A stretch of DNA of 14,001 nucleotides from an uncultured Ruminococcus sp. Lineage in GTDB: Bacteria > Bacillota > Clostridia > Oscillospirales > Ruminococcaceae. How positions within the stretch are numbered: position 1 is the stretch's first letter; each line of letters begins with the position of its first letter. The notes beneath the pieces are model-generated. The model saw only the letters and a list, made by a program, of their open reading frames with translations, was not told where the DNA came from and did not search any database. Below, piece after piece: positions 1 through 5,247 of this stretch. The stretch is from positions 1 through 14,001 of the forward strand of contig CAMCMW010000009.1 in NCBI GenBank assembly GCA_945876155.1, written 5' to 3'. The translations under genes and the position numbers were made by a program.

Positions 1-1
1 A

Positions 2-526
2 AATCCGGTTAAGCGCTGGAAGATTCTCACATCAAAGTACTTCACATCAATCACTTTCGGCTATCTGGCAATGCTCGCAGCGTTTATTATTTCTGCACTC
101 TCAACCATGCTTTTCTTTGGTGCAGACCACCTGGGAGCGTCCTTCATAGCAGTTTCGGGAGATACCGTAAAGGAAATACCGGGATTCCTCTATGTGGCAA
201 AGCTTTACCTGTTAAGCAGCGTACAGCTTGTGGTTATGGGTTCACTGGCTTTTGCAATCTCCTCACTTTTCAGAAGTTCCGCCCTTGCAATAGGCATAAG
301 CGTTATGGCACTTTTCGGCGGAAACACTATCACCCTCATTCTGTCGCAGTTGCAGTTTGACTGGGGAAGATACCTGATATTCTCAAATCTTGACATATCC
401 GGTATAGCAAAAGGCAATTCAATGTTTGCCGGACAGACGGTCGCAGGCGCACTTGTGGTAATAGCAGTCCACATGGTAATTTTCCTGCTGACAGCCTGGG
501 ACGGTTTCAACAAAAGAGAAATTTAA
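2..526 (+). CDS. ABC-2 type transporter permease, 3' part (5' end outside window)
   Basis: The reading frame is open to the left edge, so the ATG at 71 is probably internal and the visible part is 174 residues. It starts with a basic cytoplasmic stretch (NPVKRWKILTSKYF) typical of ABC-2 permeases. Hydrophobic segments follow at about residues 17-37, 64-86, 89-108 and 146-166, then a short charged tail ending NKREI. The pattern fits the membrane subunit of an ABC exporter of the bacitracin/Nat type, which would pair with an ATPase encoded upstream, outside the window. The substrate cannot be told. A strong terminator follows 17 bases after the stop, so this is the last gene of its operon. Confidence 0.75.
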   Translation, partial: NPVKRWKILTSKYFTSITFGYLAMLAAFIISALSTMLFFGADHLGASFIAVSGDTVKEIPGFLYVAKLYLLSSVQLVVMGSLAFAISSLFRSSALAIGISVMALFGGNTITLILSQLQFDWGRYLIFSNLDISGIAKGNSMFAGQTVAGALVVIAVHMVIFLLTAWDGFNKREI

Positions 527-542
527 GAACAAAAGATATTAT

Positions 543-573
543 AAAAACCGGAGGGGGGTTCTCTCCGGTTTTT
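543..573 (+). terminator. Intrinsic terminator of the permease operon
   Basis: A perfect 11-bp stem (AAAAACCGGAG with CTCCGGTTTTT) closes a 9-base loop, and the 3' arm ends in five T. It lies just after the permease stop. Confidence 0.9.
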
Positions 574-580
574 CAGTGTA

Positions 581-900
581 AAAAAACATACGCCAGTGTA
601 ATATTTTATTTTTTAACAAGCCCTGCAAAATCCATAGGTACGGCGTTTGTCAAGGCGGTGTAAGAAATGTATACTTTTTGCAACTTCTTTTTTATATTTA
701 TATATTGTATATATTTTGTTTCACTTTTTCTGCGTAAAGAATTGAAAAACATTACATTTCATACACCAGACCTCTCAAACGGCGTAAATACGGCATTATC
801 CTCAAACAAATCATACACCGGAACTTACACCGGATTTACACCAGTCCGCAAAACCTACACCGCAGAATCACAGCAAAACCTGAGTAACTTTTATATTTAA
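581..900. other. Gene-poor stretch with five TACACC direct repeats
   Basis: No convincing gene is seen. An open frame at 667-900 lacks a ribosome site and has poor composition. The stretch holds TACACC at 762, 814, 826, 837 and 856. Three of these are 11-12 bases apart and extend to TACACCGGA/TACACCAGT. Spacing near one helical turn is compatible with a protein-binding site or an iteron remnant; nothing else supports a function. Confidence 0.4.
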
Positions 901-901
901 C

Positions 902-929
902 TTGACATTTATTCAGACTGTGGTATAAT
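902..929 (+). promoter_or_regulatory. Promoter of antitoxin RNA 1
   Basis: TTGACA at 902-907 and TATAAT at 924-929 with a 16-bp spacer. The same 16-bp spacing recurs in all five RNA promoters of this family in the window. Confidence 0.85.
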
Positions 930-935
930 ATAAGT

Positions 936-1028
936 GTAAAAGGGTGCCTGCGATAAGCGGTTCTCCCTCGTTATGCTTGGTTAAATAACCGCCGCACTTT
1001 GGTAGAGGGGGCGGTTATTTTCTTTTTC
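936..1028 (+). ncRNA. Putative type I antitoxin RNA, copy 1
   Basis: A small RNA of about 90 nt is predicted from the promoter at 902-929 to the terminator ending near 1028. Its 5' part carries the segment shared by all copies (GGGTGCCTGCGATAAGCGG, then TTCTCCCTC at 961-969). It is convergent with the minus-strand peptide gene at 1015-1092 and overlaps the 3' end of that gene's mRNA through the common terminator, as in TxpA/RatA-like type I systems. A small alternative hairpin, GGTT (979-982) with AACC (987-990), would compete with the terminator 5' arm. The start is inferred from the -10 position only. Confidence 0.7.
983..1028. terminator. Two-way terminator shared by toxin 1 and antitoxin 1
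   Basis: AAATAACCGCC (983-993) pairs with GGCGGTTATTT (1010-1020), followed on the plus strand by a T-rich run. The peptide stop codon lies inside the 3' arm, so the two transcripts share this stem. The complementary loops GGTAGAGGGG/CCCCTCTACC could start loop-loop contact between the RNAs. Confidence 0.8.
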
Positions 1029-1092
1029 TATCGCTGATTTTGATTATCTCGATAATTACAAGTAATAATGTAAGTACTTCCATAATACCCAT
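1015..1092 (-). CDS. Small hydrophobic toxin-like peptide, copy 1 (25 aa)
   Basis: The sequence is MGIMEVLTLLLVI followed by IEIIKISDRKRK: one short hydrophobic helix with a basic tail, the usual shape of a type I (Hol_Tox/Fst-like) membrane toxin. Start ATG at 1092 follows GGGGGTGAG with about 8 bases of spacing. The Shine-Dalgarno lies in the 3' arm of a hairpin at 1101-1116 (CCCTCG, GAAA loop, CGGGGG; one G-U pair), so translation should be shut until the hairpin opens. Its own promoter lies at 1160-1188. The stop codon sits in the shared terminator stem. A second in-frame ATG at codon 4 is a less likely start. Toxicity is inferred from architecture and was not recognised by a named homologue. 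Confidence 0.7.
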   Translation of the reverse strand: MGIMEVLTLLLVIIEIIKISDRKRK

Positions 1093-1159
1093 ACAGCTCA
1101 CCCCCGTTTCCGAGGGAAAGATTAGAACCGCCTGCCGTTATTCAGACACTCATAAATGT

Positions 1160-1188
1160 ATTATAGCATATTTGATTTTTTTCGTCAA
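1160..1188 (-). promoter_or_regulatory. Promoter of toxin peptide 1
   Basis: Minus-strand TTGACG (1183-1188) and TATAAT (1160-1165) with a 17-bp spacer. It stands back to back with the antitoxin 2 promoter. Confidence 0.8.
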
Positions 1189-1199
1189 TTTTATTTTTC

Positions 1200-1227
1200 T
1201 TGACATTTTACGAAGATGTGGTATAAT
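1200..1227 (+). promoter_or_regulatory. Promoter of antitoxin RNA 2
   Basis: TTGACA at 1200-1205 and TATAAT at 1222-1227, 16-bp spacer. Confidence 0.85.
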
Positions 1228-1233
1228 ATAAGT

Positions 1234-1332
1234 GTAAAAGGGTGCCTGCGATAAGCGGTTCTTCCCTCGAATTTGTTATTTTTTTAGAAATAACTGCCTT
1301 GTGTGGAAAGAGGGGCGGTTATTTTCTTTTTC
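1234..1332 (+). ncRNA. Putative type I antitoxin RNA, copy 2
   Basis: Same 5' segment as copy 1 (one extra T in TTCTTCCCTCG), then a different middle. An alternative hairpin is kept by different bases: GTTATTT (1275-1281) with AAATAAC (1288-1294), against GGTT/AACC in copy 1. The terminator loop reads TTGTGTGGAAAGAG rather than the copy 1 loop. It is convergent with the peptide gene at 1319-1396. Confidence 0.7.
1288..1332. terminator. Two-way terminator shared by toxin 2 and antitoxin 2
   Basis: AAATAACTGCC (1288-1298) pairs with GGCGGTTATTT (1314-1324); the single T opposite G is a wobble pair in the plus-strand RNA. A T-rich run follows. Confidence 0.8.
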
Positions 1333-1396
1333 TATCGCTGATTTTGATTATCTCGATAATTACAAGTAATAATGTAAGTACTTCCATAATACCCAT
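1319..1396 (-). CDS. Small hydrophobic toxin-like peptide, copy 2 (25 aa)
   Basis: The peptide and its whole coding DNA are identical to copy 1. The ribosome-site hairpin is repeated at 1405-1420 (CCCTCG, GAAA loop, CGGGGG). The promoter is at 1464-1492. Perfect identity of the coding part beside a diverged RNA partner points to recent duplication or gene conversion. Function is inferred as for copy 1. Confidence 0.7.
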   Translation of the reverse strand: MGIMEVLTLLLVIIEIIKISDRKRK

Positions 1397-1463
1397 ACAG
1401 CTCACCCCCGTTTCCGAGGGAAAGAATCGAACCGCCTGCCGTTATTCAGACACCCATAAATGT

Positions 1464-1492
1464 ATTATAGCATATTTGACTTTTTTCGTCAA
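1464..1492 (-). promoter_or_regulatory. Promoter of toxin peptide 2
   Basis: Minus-strand TTGACG (1487-1492) and TATAAT (1464-1469), 17-bp spacer, as for toxin 1. Confidence 0.8.
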
Positions 1493-1503
1493 TTTTATTT
1501 TTT

Positions 1504-1524
1504 TGCAGGGCGCAAGACCCTGCA
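1504..1524. repeat. Short hairpin between cassettes 2 and 3
   Basis: TGCAGGG and CCCTGCA flank a 7-base loop, followed by TATTTTATT on the plus strand. It lies between the divergent toxin 2 and toxin 3 promoters and may be a weak insulator-terminator. Confidence 0.5.
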
Positions 1525-1543
1525 TATTTTATTCTACGATTTT

Positions 1544-1572
1544 TTGACATTATATGAAATATATGTTATAAT
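1544..1572 (+). promoter_or_regulatory. Promoter of toxin peptide 3
   Basis: TTGACA (1544-1549) and TATAAT (1567-1572), 17-bp spacer, with an extended -10 TG at 1564-1565. Confidence 0.85.
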
Positions 1573-1636
1573 AAAATGACAGGGTGTCTGCGTATCGGTA
1601 GGCGGTTTCTCCCTCTGAAAAGGGAGGTGATAAGCT

Positions 1637-1735
1637 ATGTTGACATTTTCTGACTTATGTTTATTTGTCACTATGATAACAAGCATTATCACTCTTGTTT
1701 ACAAAATACTTAAAGATATTTTTGACAAGAAGTAA
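1637..1735 (+). CDS. Small holin-like toxin peptide, copy 3 (32 aa)
   Basis: The peptide reads MLTFSDLCLFVTMITSII, then TLVYKILKDIFDKK: a polar N-terminus, one hydrophobic helix at about residues 7-23 and a lysine-rich tail. This resembles the putative holin-like (Hol_Tox) type I toxins of Firmicutes. The start follows AGGGAGG with 9 bases of spacing. That site is paired in a hairpin at 1609-1626 (CTCCCT with AGGGAG, loop CTGAAA). The mRNA leader shares GGGTGTCTGCG, GGCGGTT and CTCCCTC with the antitoxin RNAs in the same sense. The peptide differs from copies 1 and 2 but is nearly the same as copy 4. Orientation is opposite to the other cassettes. Confidence 0.75.
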   Translation: MLTFSDLCLFVTMITSIITLVYKILKDIFDKK

Positions 1736-1749
1736 AATTTTTCCATATA

Positions 1750-1838
1750 AAGAAAAATAACCGTCCCCTCTAGCCATGGTGCGACGGTTATTTTTTAACC
1801 ACAGAGGGAGAACCGCTTATTGCAGGCGCCCTGTTTAT
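1750..1838 (-). ncRNA. Putative type I antitoxin RNA, copy 3
   Basis: It runs leftwards from the promoter at 1845-1872 to the common terminator. Its 5' part is GGGCGCCTGCAATAAGCGG followed by TTCTCCCTC, as in the other copies. The alternative hairpin GGTTA (1800-1796) with TAACC (1790-1786) competes with the terminator. Only the 3' end overlaps the toxin mRNA; the coding region is not covered if the terminator works. Confidence 0.7.
1753..1795. terminator. Two-way terminator shared by toxin 3 and antitoxin 3
   Basis: A 13-bp perfect stem, AAAAATAACCGTC (1753-1765) with GACGGTTATTTTT (1783-1795), serves the plus-strand toxin mRNA and the minus-strand RNA. Confidence 0.85.
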
Positions 1839-1844
1839 ACTTAT

Positions 1845-1872
1845 ATTATACCACAAATCTGCTGAATGTCAA
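1845..1872 (-). promoter_or_regulatory. Promoter of antitoxin RNA 3
   Basis: Minus-strand TTGACA (1867-1872) and TATAAT (1845-1850), 16-bp spacer. Confidence 0.85.
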
Positions 1873-1908
1873 GTCATATAAAATCTGAAATTTTTCTTCA
1901 GAAAACAG

Positions 1909-1961
1909 TTGACAAACGTAAAGAAACGTGATATAATGTGTAAAGCTGATTTACTTTACAC
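1909..1961 (+). promoter_or_regulatory. Promoter of the ylxM-ffh operon with a dyad at the start site
   Basis: TTGACA (1909-1914) and TATAAT (1932-1937) are 17 bp apart. Directly after the -10, GTGTAAAG (1938-1945) and CTTTACAC (1954-1961) form an 8-bp inverted repeat around the expected start. It could be an operator or a stabilising 5' stem. Confidence 0.85.
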
Positions 1962-1977
1962 CCCGGAGTGATAAACC

Positions 1978-2325
1978 ATGAAAAATCTTGACTACGCTCT
2001 GCTGCTTGAAATTTACGGCAGAATGCTTACCGAAAAACAGCGGGGGGTTATGGAGCTTTATTACTGGGAGGACTTGTCCCTTGGGGAAATATCCCAGGAC
2101 GAGGGTATCACCAGACAGGCTGTAAGGGACAGCATAAAACGCAGTGAGCAGTTGCTGGAGGACTTTGAAAGCAGGCTTATGCTTGCGGAAAAAATCACAA
2201 AGTGCCGCAAAAACTGCGCAGAAATCTGCGGGTACGCAGAAAACCTGAAAAACGAAAACCGGCTTGATGAAAGCTGCATTGATAAAATAAACGAACTTGC
2301 CTCCGAAACCGGAGATCTGTTCTGA
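1978..2325 (+). CDS. ylxM: YlxM family SRP-associated DNA-binding-like protein
   Basis: This 115-residue protein matches the UPF0122/YlxM family in size and place directly before ffh. Residues 15-55 (LTEKQRGVMELYYWEDLSLG, then EISQDEGITRQAVRDSIKR) form a sigma-70 region-4-like helix-turn-helix, followed by a charged C-terminal helix. In other Firmicutes and streptococci YlxM binds or modulates signal recognition particle components. The start follows a GGAG site 9 bases upstream. It ends 13 bases before ffh, so the two are co-transcribed from the promoter at 1909. Confidence 0.9.
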   Translation: MKNLDYALLLEIYGRMLTEKQRGVMELYYWEDLSLGEISQDEGITRQAVRDSIKRSEQLLEDFESRLMLAEKITKCRKNCAEICGYAENLKNENRLDESCIDKINELASETGDLF

Positions 2326-2338
2326 AAGGAGAGTGCTT

Positions 2339-3700
2339 ATGGCGTTTGAGGGACTTTCGGAAAAACTGAATAACGTGTTCAGAAAGCTTAAATCACGGGG
2401 AAAGCTGACAGAATCAGACATAAAAGAGGCTATGCGTGAAGTCAGAATGGCACTTCTCGAAGCGGACGTCAGCTATAAAGTCGTTAAGGACTTCGTTGCA
2501 AAGGTTTCAGAAAAGGCTGTAGGCGCAGAGGTGCTTGAAAGCCTGACTCCGGCGCAGCAGGTTATCAAAATCGTAAGAGATGAGCTTTGCGCTCTTATGG
2601 GCGATTCAAACGCAAGAATAAATATGCCGTCCAAAGGACCGTGTATCATTATGATGTGCGGACTCCAGGGTTCGGGTAAGACCACCCACTCGGCTAAGCT
2701 TGCAAAGCATTTCAAAAAGGAAGGTCACAGACCGCTGCTTGTTGCCTGTGATATTTACCGTCCGGCGGCTATCAACCAGTTAAAGGTGGTAGGCGAAAAA
2801 GCCGGGGTAAAGGTTTTTGAAATGGGACAGATAAACCCCGTAGTCATTGCAAAACAGGCTGTTGCCCACGCAAAAGACTACGGTAATGATATAATCATTC
2901 TCGATACCGCCGGACGTCTGCACATTGACGAACAGCTCATGGACGAGCTGAAAAATATCAAGTCAGAGGTTCAGCCAAGCGAGATTATGCTTGTTGTTGA
3001 CGCTATGACCGGTCAGGACGCAGTTAACGTTGCAAAGGCGTTTGACGACGCTCTGGGTATAGACAGCGTTTTAATGTCAAAGCTTGATTCAGATACAAGA
3101 GGCGGTGCTGCACTGTCAGTGCTTGCCGTTACAGGTAAGCCGATTAAGTTTGTCGGCACAGGCGAAAAGCTTGACGAGTTTGAGCAGTTCCACCCTGAAA
3201 GAATGGCTTCAAGAATCCTCGGTATGGGCGATGTTATGACGCTTATTGAAAAAGCTGAAAACATCATGGATCAGAAAGAGGCAGAGGCAGTAGCTAAGAA
3301 ATTCCAGGAAAATAAGTTTGATATGAACGATTTGCTTGCACAGTTAAAGCAGATTCAGAAAATGGGTTCTATCAAGTCAATTATTTCCATGCTGCCGGGT
3401 GTGGGCGACAAGCTCAAGGACGTTGACGTTGACGAAAAGCAGTTTCTGAGAATAGAGGCAATGATTACTTCTATGACTAAGGCTGAAAGAGAAAAACCGT
3501 CCATCATCAACCCGTCAAGAAAGCGCAGAATTGCTGCCGGAAGCGGTACTGACGTTTCAGAAGTAAACAAACTGCTCCGACAGTTTGAACAGATGCAGAA
3601 AATGATGAAACAGCTGGGCGGCGGCAAGGGCATGAAAAACAAGAAGATGATGAAACGTCTTGCAGGAATGAATTTCGACAAGATGCCCCCTATGAATTAA
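2339..3700 (+). CDS. ffh: Signal recognition particle GTPase Ffh
   Basis: This 453-residue SRP54 protein binds signal sequences and 4.5S/6S RNA and directs ribosomes to the membrane through FtsY. Visible parts are the N domain (residues 1-90), P-loop GLQGSGKTT (108-116), DTAGR (189-193), the nucleotide-base motif SKLD (247-250) with RGGAALS after it, and a methionine-rich M domain with the RNA-binding SxRKRRIAAGSG segment (393-403). The start at 2339 follows AAAGGAG; an upstream in-frame start at 2297 lies inside ylxM and is not favoured. The base motif reads SKLDSD where TKLDGD is usual, a mild change. Confidence 0.97.
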   Translation: MAFEGLSEKLNNVFRKLKSRGKLTESDIKEAMREVRMALLEADVSYKVVKDFVAKVSEKAVGAEVLESLTPAQQVIKIVRDELCALMGDSNARINMPSKGPCIIMMCGLQGSGKTTHSAKLAKHFKKEGHRPLLVACDIYRPAAINQLKVVGEKAGVKVFEMGQINPVVIAKQAVAHAKDYGNDIIILDTAGRLHIDEQLMDELKNIKSEVQPSEIMLVVDAMTGQDAVNVAKAFDDALGIDSVLMSKLDSDTRGGAALSVLAVTGKPIKFVGTGEKLDEFEQFHPERMASRILGMGDVMTLIEKAENIMDQKEAEAVAKKFQENKFDMNDLLAQLKQIQKMGSIKSIISMLPGVGDKLKDVDVDEKQFLRIEAMITSMTKAEREKPSIINPSRKRRIAAGSGTDVSEVNKLLRQFEQMQKMMKQLGGGKGMKNKKMMKRLAGMNFDKMPPMN

Positions 3701-3718
3701 GCTGGCAGGAATACAGAC

Positions 3719-3946
3719 ATGACAGAGAAAAAACAGGTTTTACTGTTTGGCATAGTCATTATTGCAGTTGGAATTTACTGCTTATGCGCAGCAGTCTTTA
3801 ACTGGAACTGGTTTTTCAACAACCGCAAGGCAAGAGGTCTTGTGAATATTTTCGGCAGGAACGGTGCAAGAATATTTTATGCAGTTTTAGGACTGTTTTT
3901 TGCCGGTGTCGGAACTTTTGTCATGATTCAAAAACTGGTTTTATAA
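3719..3946 (+). CDS. Small two-helix membrane protein, Imm17-like
   Basis: This 75-residue protein has helices at about residues 8-27 and 51-71. Between them is a conserved-looking loop rich in W, N and R (FNWNWFFNNRKARG, then FGRNGARIFYAVLG). The loop resembles the small membrane proteins grouped as immunity protein 17 (Imm17), recalled from memory and not searched. It sits 18 bases after ffh and 63 bases before rpsP on the same strand, inside the targeting/ribosome operon. There is no toxin gene beside it, so a true immunity role is doubtful and a housekeeping membrane role is equally possible. A weak AGGA site precedes the ATG. Confidence 0.6.
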   Translation: MTEKKQVLLFGIVIIAVGIYCLCAAVFNWNWFFNNRKARGLVNIFGRNGARIFYAVLGLFFAGVGTFVMIQKLVL

Positions 3947-4009
3947 CTCACAATTCAATGCGGTATTCCGCTTTGATATACACAATTATTATTTTCGGAG
4001 GTGAAAAAA

Positions 4010-4252
4010 ATGGCAGTTAAAATCAGACTGAGAAGAATGGGTGCTAAGAAAGCTCCTTTTTACCGTATAGTTGTTGCTGATTCAAGATATCCGAGAGACG
4101 GAAGATTCATTGAAGAAATCGGCTACTATGATCCTACAAAGGAACCTTCATCAGTTTCAGTAGACGCTGAAAAGGCTAAGAAGTGGATTGCAGACGGCGC
4201 ACAGCCAACTGACACAGTTAAGGTTATCCTTAAAAAGGAAGGCGTTCTTTAA
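4010..4252 (+). CDS. rpsP: 30S ribosomal protein S16
   Basis: This 80-residue protein starts [20 protein letters not shown] and has the family [21 protein letters not shown] segment (split here by length limits of description; residues 24-44). It assembles into the 30S body. The ATG at 4010 follows GGAGGTG at 3997-4003 with ideal spacing. A GTG at 4001 overlaps the ribosome site and is rejected as the start. Length is normal for the family. Confidence 0.97.
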   Translation: MAVKIRLRRMGAKKAPFYRIVVADSRYPRDGRFIEEIGYYDPTKEPSSVSVDAEKAKKWIADGAQPTDTVKVILKKEGVL

Positions 4253-4267
4253 TAGTTAAACGCTTGG

Positions 4268-4290
4268 GGCAAGAGTTTTTCTCTTGCCTT
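4268..4290 (+). terminator. Attenuator-like hairpin between rpsP and khpA
   Basis: GGCAAGAG and CTCTTGCC form an 8-bp stem with a T5 loop, but only three T follow. It may partly reduce readthrough from rpsP into khpA or protect the rpsP mRNA end. Confidence 0.5.
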
Positions 4291-4310
4291 TAATGTTACG
4301 GAGGTATTCC

Positions 4311-4544
4311 ATGAAAGATTTGTTATATGTAATAGTTGAAGAACTTGTCGAGGACAAGAGTGCTATTAAAATCACAGAGGACGAGCCTAACGAAGAAGGC
4401 GTTATCGTTCTCCATCTCAACGTTGCCCCCGACGATATGGGCAGAGTTATCGGCAAACAGGGTAGAATCGCTAAGGCAATACGCACTATCATGCGTGCTG
4501 GTGCTGCCAGAAGCAACGTTAAAGTTGCAGTTGAAATAGATTAA
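4311..4544 (+). CDS. khpA: KH domain RNA-binding protein KhpA
   Basis: This 77-residue protein is a single KH domain with the GKQG loop at residues 48-51 (DDMGRVIGKQGRIAKAIRTI, 41-60). It belongs to the KhpA/YlqC family that pairs with KhpB in RNA binding and affects cell division and elongation in other Firmicutes. It follows rpsP, its usual neighbour, at 58 bases. The start at 4311 has GGAGG 6 bases upstream; an in-frame start at 4284 lies within the hairpin and lacks a site. Confidence 0.93.
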   Translation: MKDLLYVIVEELVEDKSAIKITEDEPNEEGVIVLHLNVAPDDMGRVIGKQGRIAKAIRTIMRAGAARSNVKVAVEID

Positions 4545-4556
4545 AATTGTATAAAT

Positions 4557-4593
4557 TTTGTAGGGGCGACCATTGGTCGCCCGTTTGTTTTTT
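4557..4593 (+). terminator. Terminator of the ylxM-khpA operon, formed by a palindromic repeat
   Basis: GGGCGACC (4564-4571) and GGTCGCCC (4575-4582) form a tight stem followed by GTTTGTTTTTT. The core TGTAGGGGCGACCATTGG recurs at 11223 and, inverted, at 10355. Confidence 0.8.
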
Positions 4594-4614
4594 GCAGTGA
4601 TTTTTACAACAAAA

Positions 4615-4639
4615 ATCGGGTAACCAGTGGTCACCCGAT
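4615..4639 (-). terminator. Terminator of the flavin reductase gene
   Basis: ATCGGGT-A-ACCA pairs with TGGT-C-ACCCGAT (one A/C mismatch), and the minus-strand transcript continues into TTTTTGTTG. It looks like a diverged mate of the palindrome at 4564. Confidence 0.75.
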
Positions 4640-4644
4640 ATTTA

Positions 4645-5145
4645 TTATTTCGTGTAATAACCGACAATTTCCCCGATAAAAGTCTTATGAAAGGGATCCT
4701 TCTCATAAAACTTCAGAAGACTTTTATCAAGAAAGTCATCTTCCGCCATATCCTTTTCATAAAGCTTGTGGCAAACCATGACCGCTCTTGCCTGTTCAAA
4801 AGCAACAGTACCCTCAAGCTCAACCGGAACAAGACCTGTCTCCTTTGCCTTGTCACAGTCTCTGCCTGAATGAGAACCGCAGAAATTCAGCGCACTTCTG
4901 AACTCCTCATCGAAAAATGATGCAGTAAAATACTCGTTCTTTTCAATAAGCTCAAAAGTTTTTCTGGAGGTTCTTACAACGGTAGTAAACACGGGTTTGT
5001 TCCAGAGAATACCAACCTGTCCCCATGACGCAGTCATCGTGTTGTATTCGTTCATATCTCCGCTTGTAAGCAAAAACCAGTCCTTGCCGATAAGTTTGAA
5101 TGGATTAAAGCTTTCGCCGTTAATATCCTTTTTGATAAATTCCAT
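4645..5145 (-). CDS. Flavin reductase-like FMN-binding protein
   Basis: This 166-residue protein has the split-barrel flavin reductase layout. It shows an N-terminal KDWFLLTSGD followed by NTMTASWGQVGILWNKPV (residues 34-52), a VVRTSRKTFELI segment, and a central SFFDEEFRSALNFCGSHSGR. These fit the family of small FMN-binding proteins (DIM6/NTAB type) that reduce flavin or act as electron carriers. The substrate is unknown. The start follows AAAGGA, and the gene is convergent with khpA. A possible promoter (TTGTAA, 17 bp, TAATAT) lies in the 102 bases upstream. It ends in its own terminator, and spo0A upstream is on the same strand. Confidence 0.85.
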   Translation of the reverse strand: MEFIKKDINGESFNPFKLIGKDWFLLTSGDMNEYNTMTASWGQVGILWNKPVFTTVVRTSRKTFELIEKNEYFTASFFDEEFRSALNFCGSHSGRDCDKAKETGLVPVELEGTVAFEQARAVMVCHKLYEKDMAEDDFLDKSLLKFYEKDPFHKTFIGEIVGYYTK

Positions 5146-5247
5146 TGATATCAGTCCTTTCGCAGCAATAAATCAATATAAAAAAGCTTATACTAATTAT
5201 ATTATCACAAAATCGCTGATATTACAAGCGGTAATTTTGATTTTACC

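Larger units (their letters stand above)
902..1492. repeat. Tandem duplication of a toxin-antitoxin cassette
   Basis: Two head-to-tail units of about 300 bp (902-1188 and 1200-1492). Bases 1008-1121 and 1312-1425 are identical (114 bp), covering the peptide gene and its ribosome site. The RNA body between the conserved CCCTCG segment and the terminator loop differs between the copies. Confidence 0.9.

Noticed and set aside
667..900. 77-codon open frame starting with a phenylalanine-rich stretch
   Set aside because: No ribosome site, AT-rich start, and the second half merely translates the TACACC repeats.
1040..1547. Plus-strand open frames of 63 and 101 codons
   Set aside because: They run antisense through the duplicated cassettes and repeat because the DNA is duplicated. 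The minus-strand peptides have promoters and ribosome sites; these frames do not.
902..1872. Repeats considered as a CRISPR array
   Set aside because: Repeat units are about 300 bp with promoters and frames inside, there are no short regular repeats with unique spacers, and no cas gene is present.
3083..3100. Ffh base-recognition motif SKLDSD as a sign of a divergent GTPase
   Set aside because: The key Lys and Asp are kept and all other motifs are normal; Ser for Thr/Gly is a mild change.
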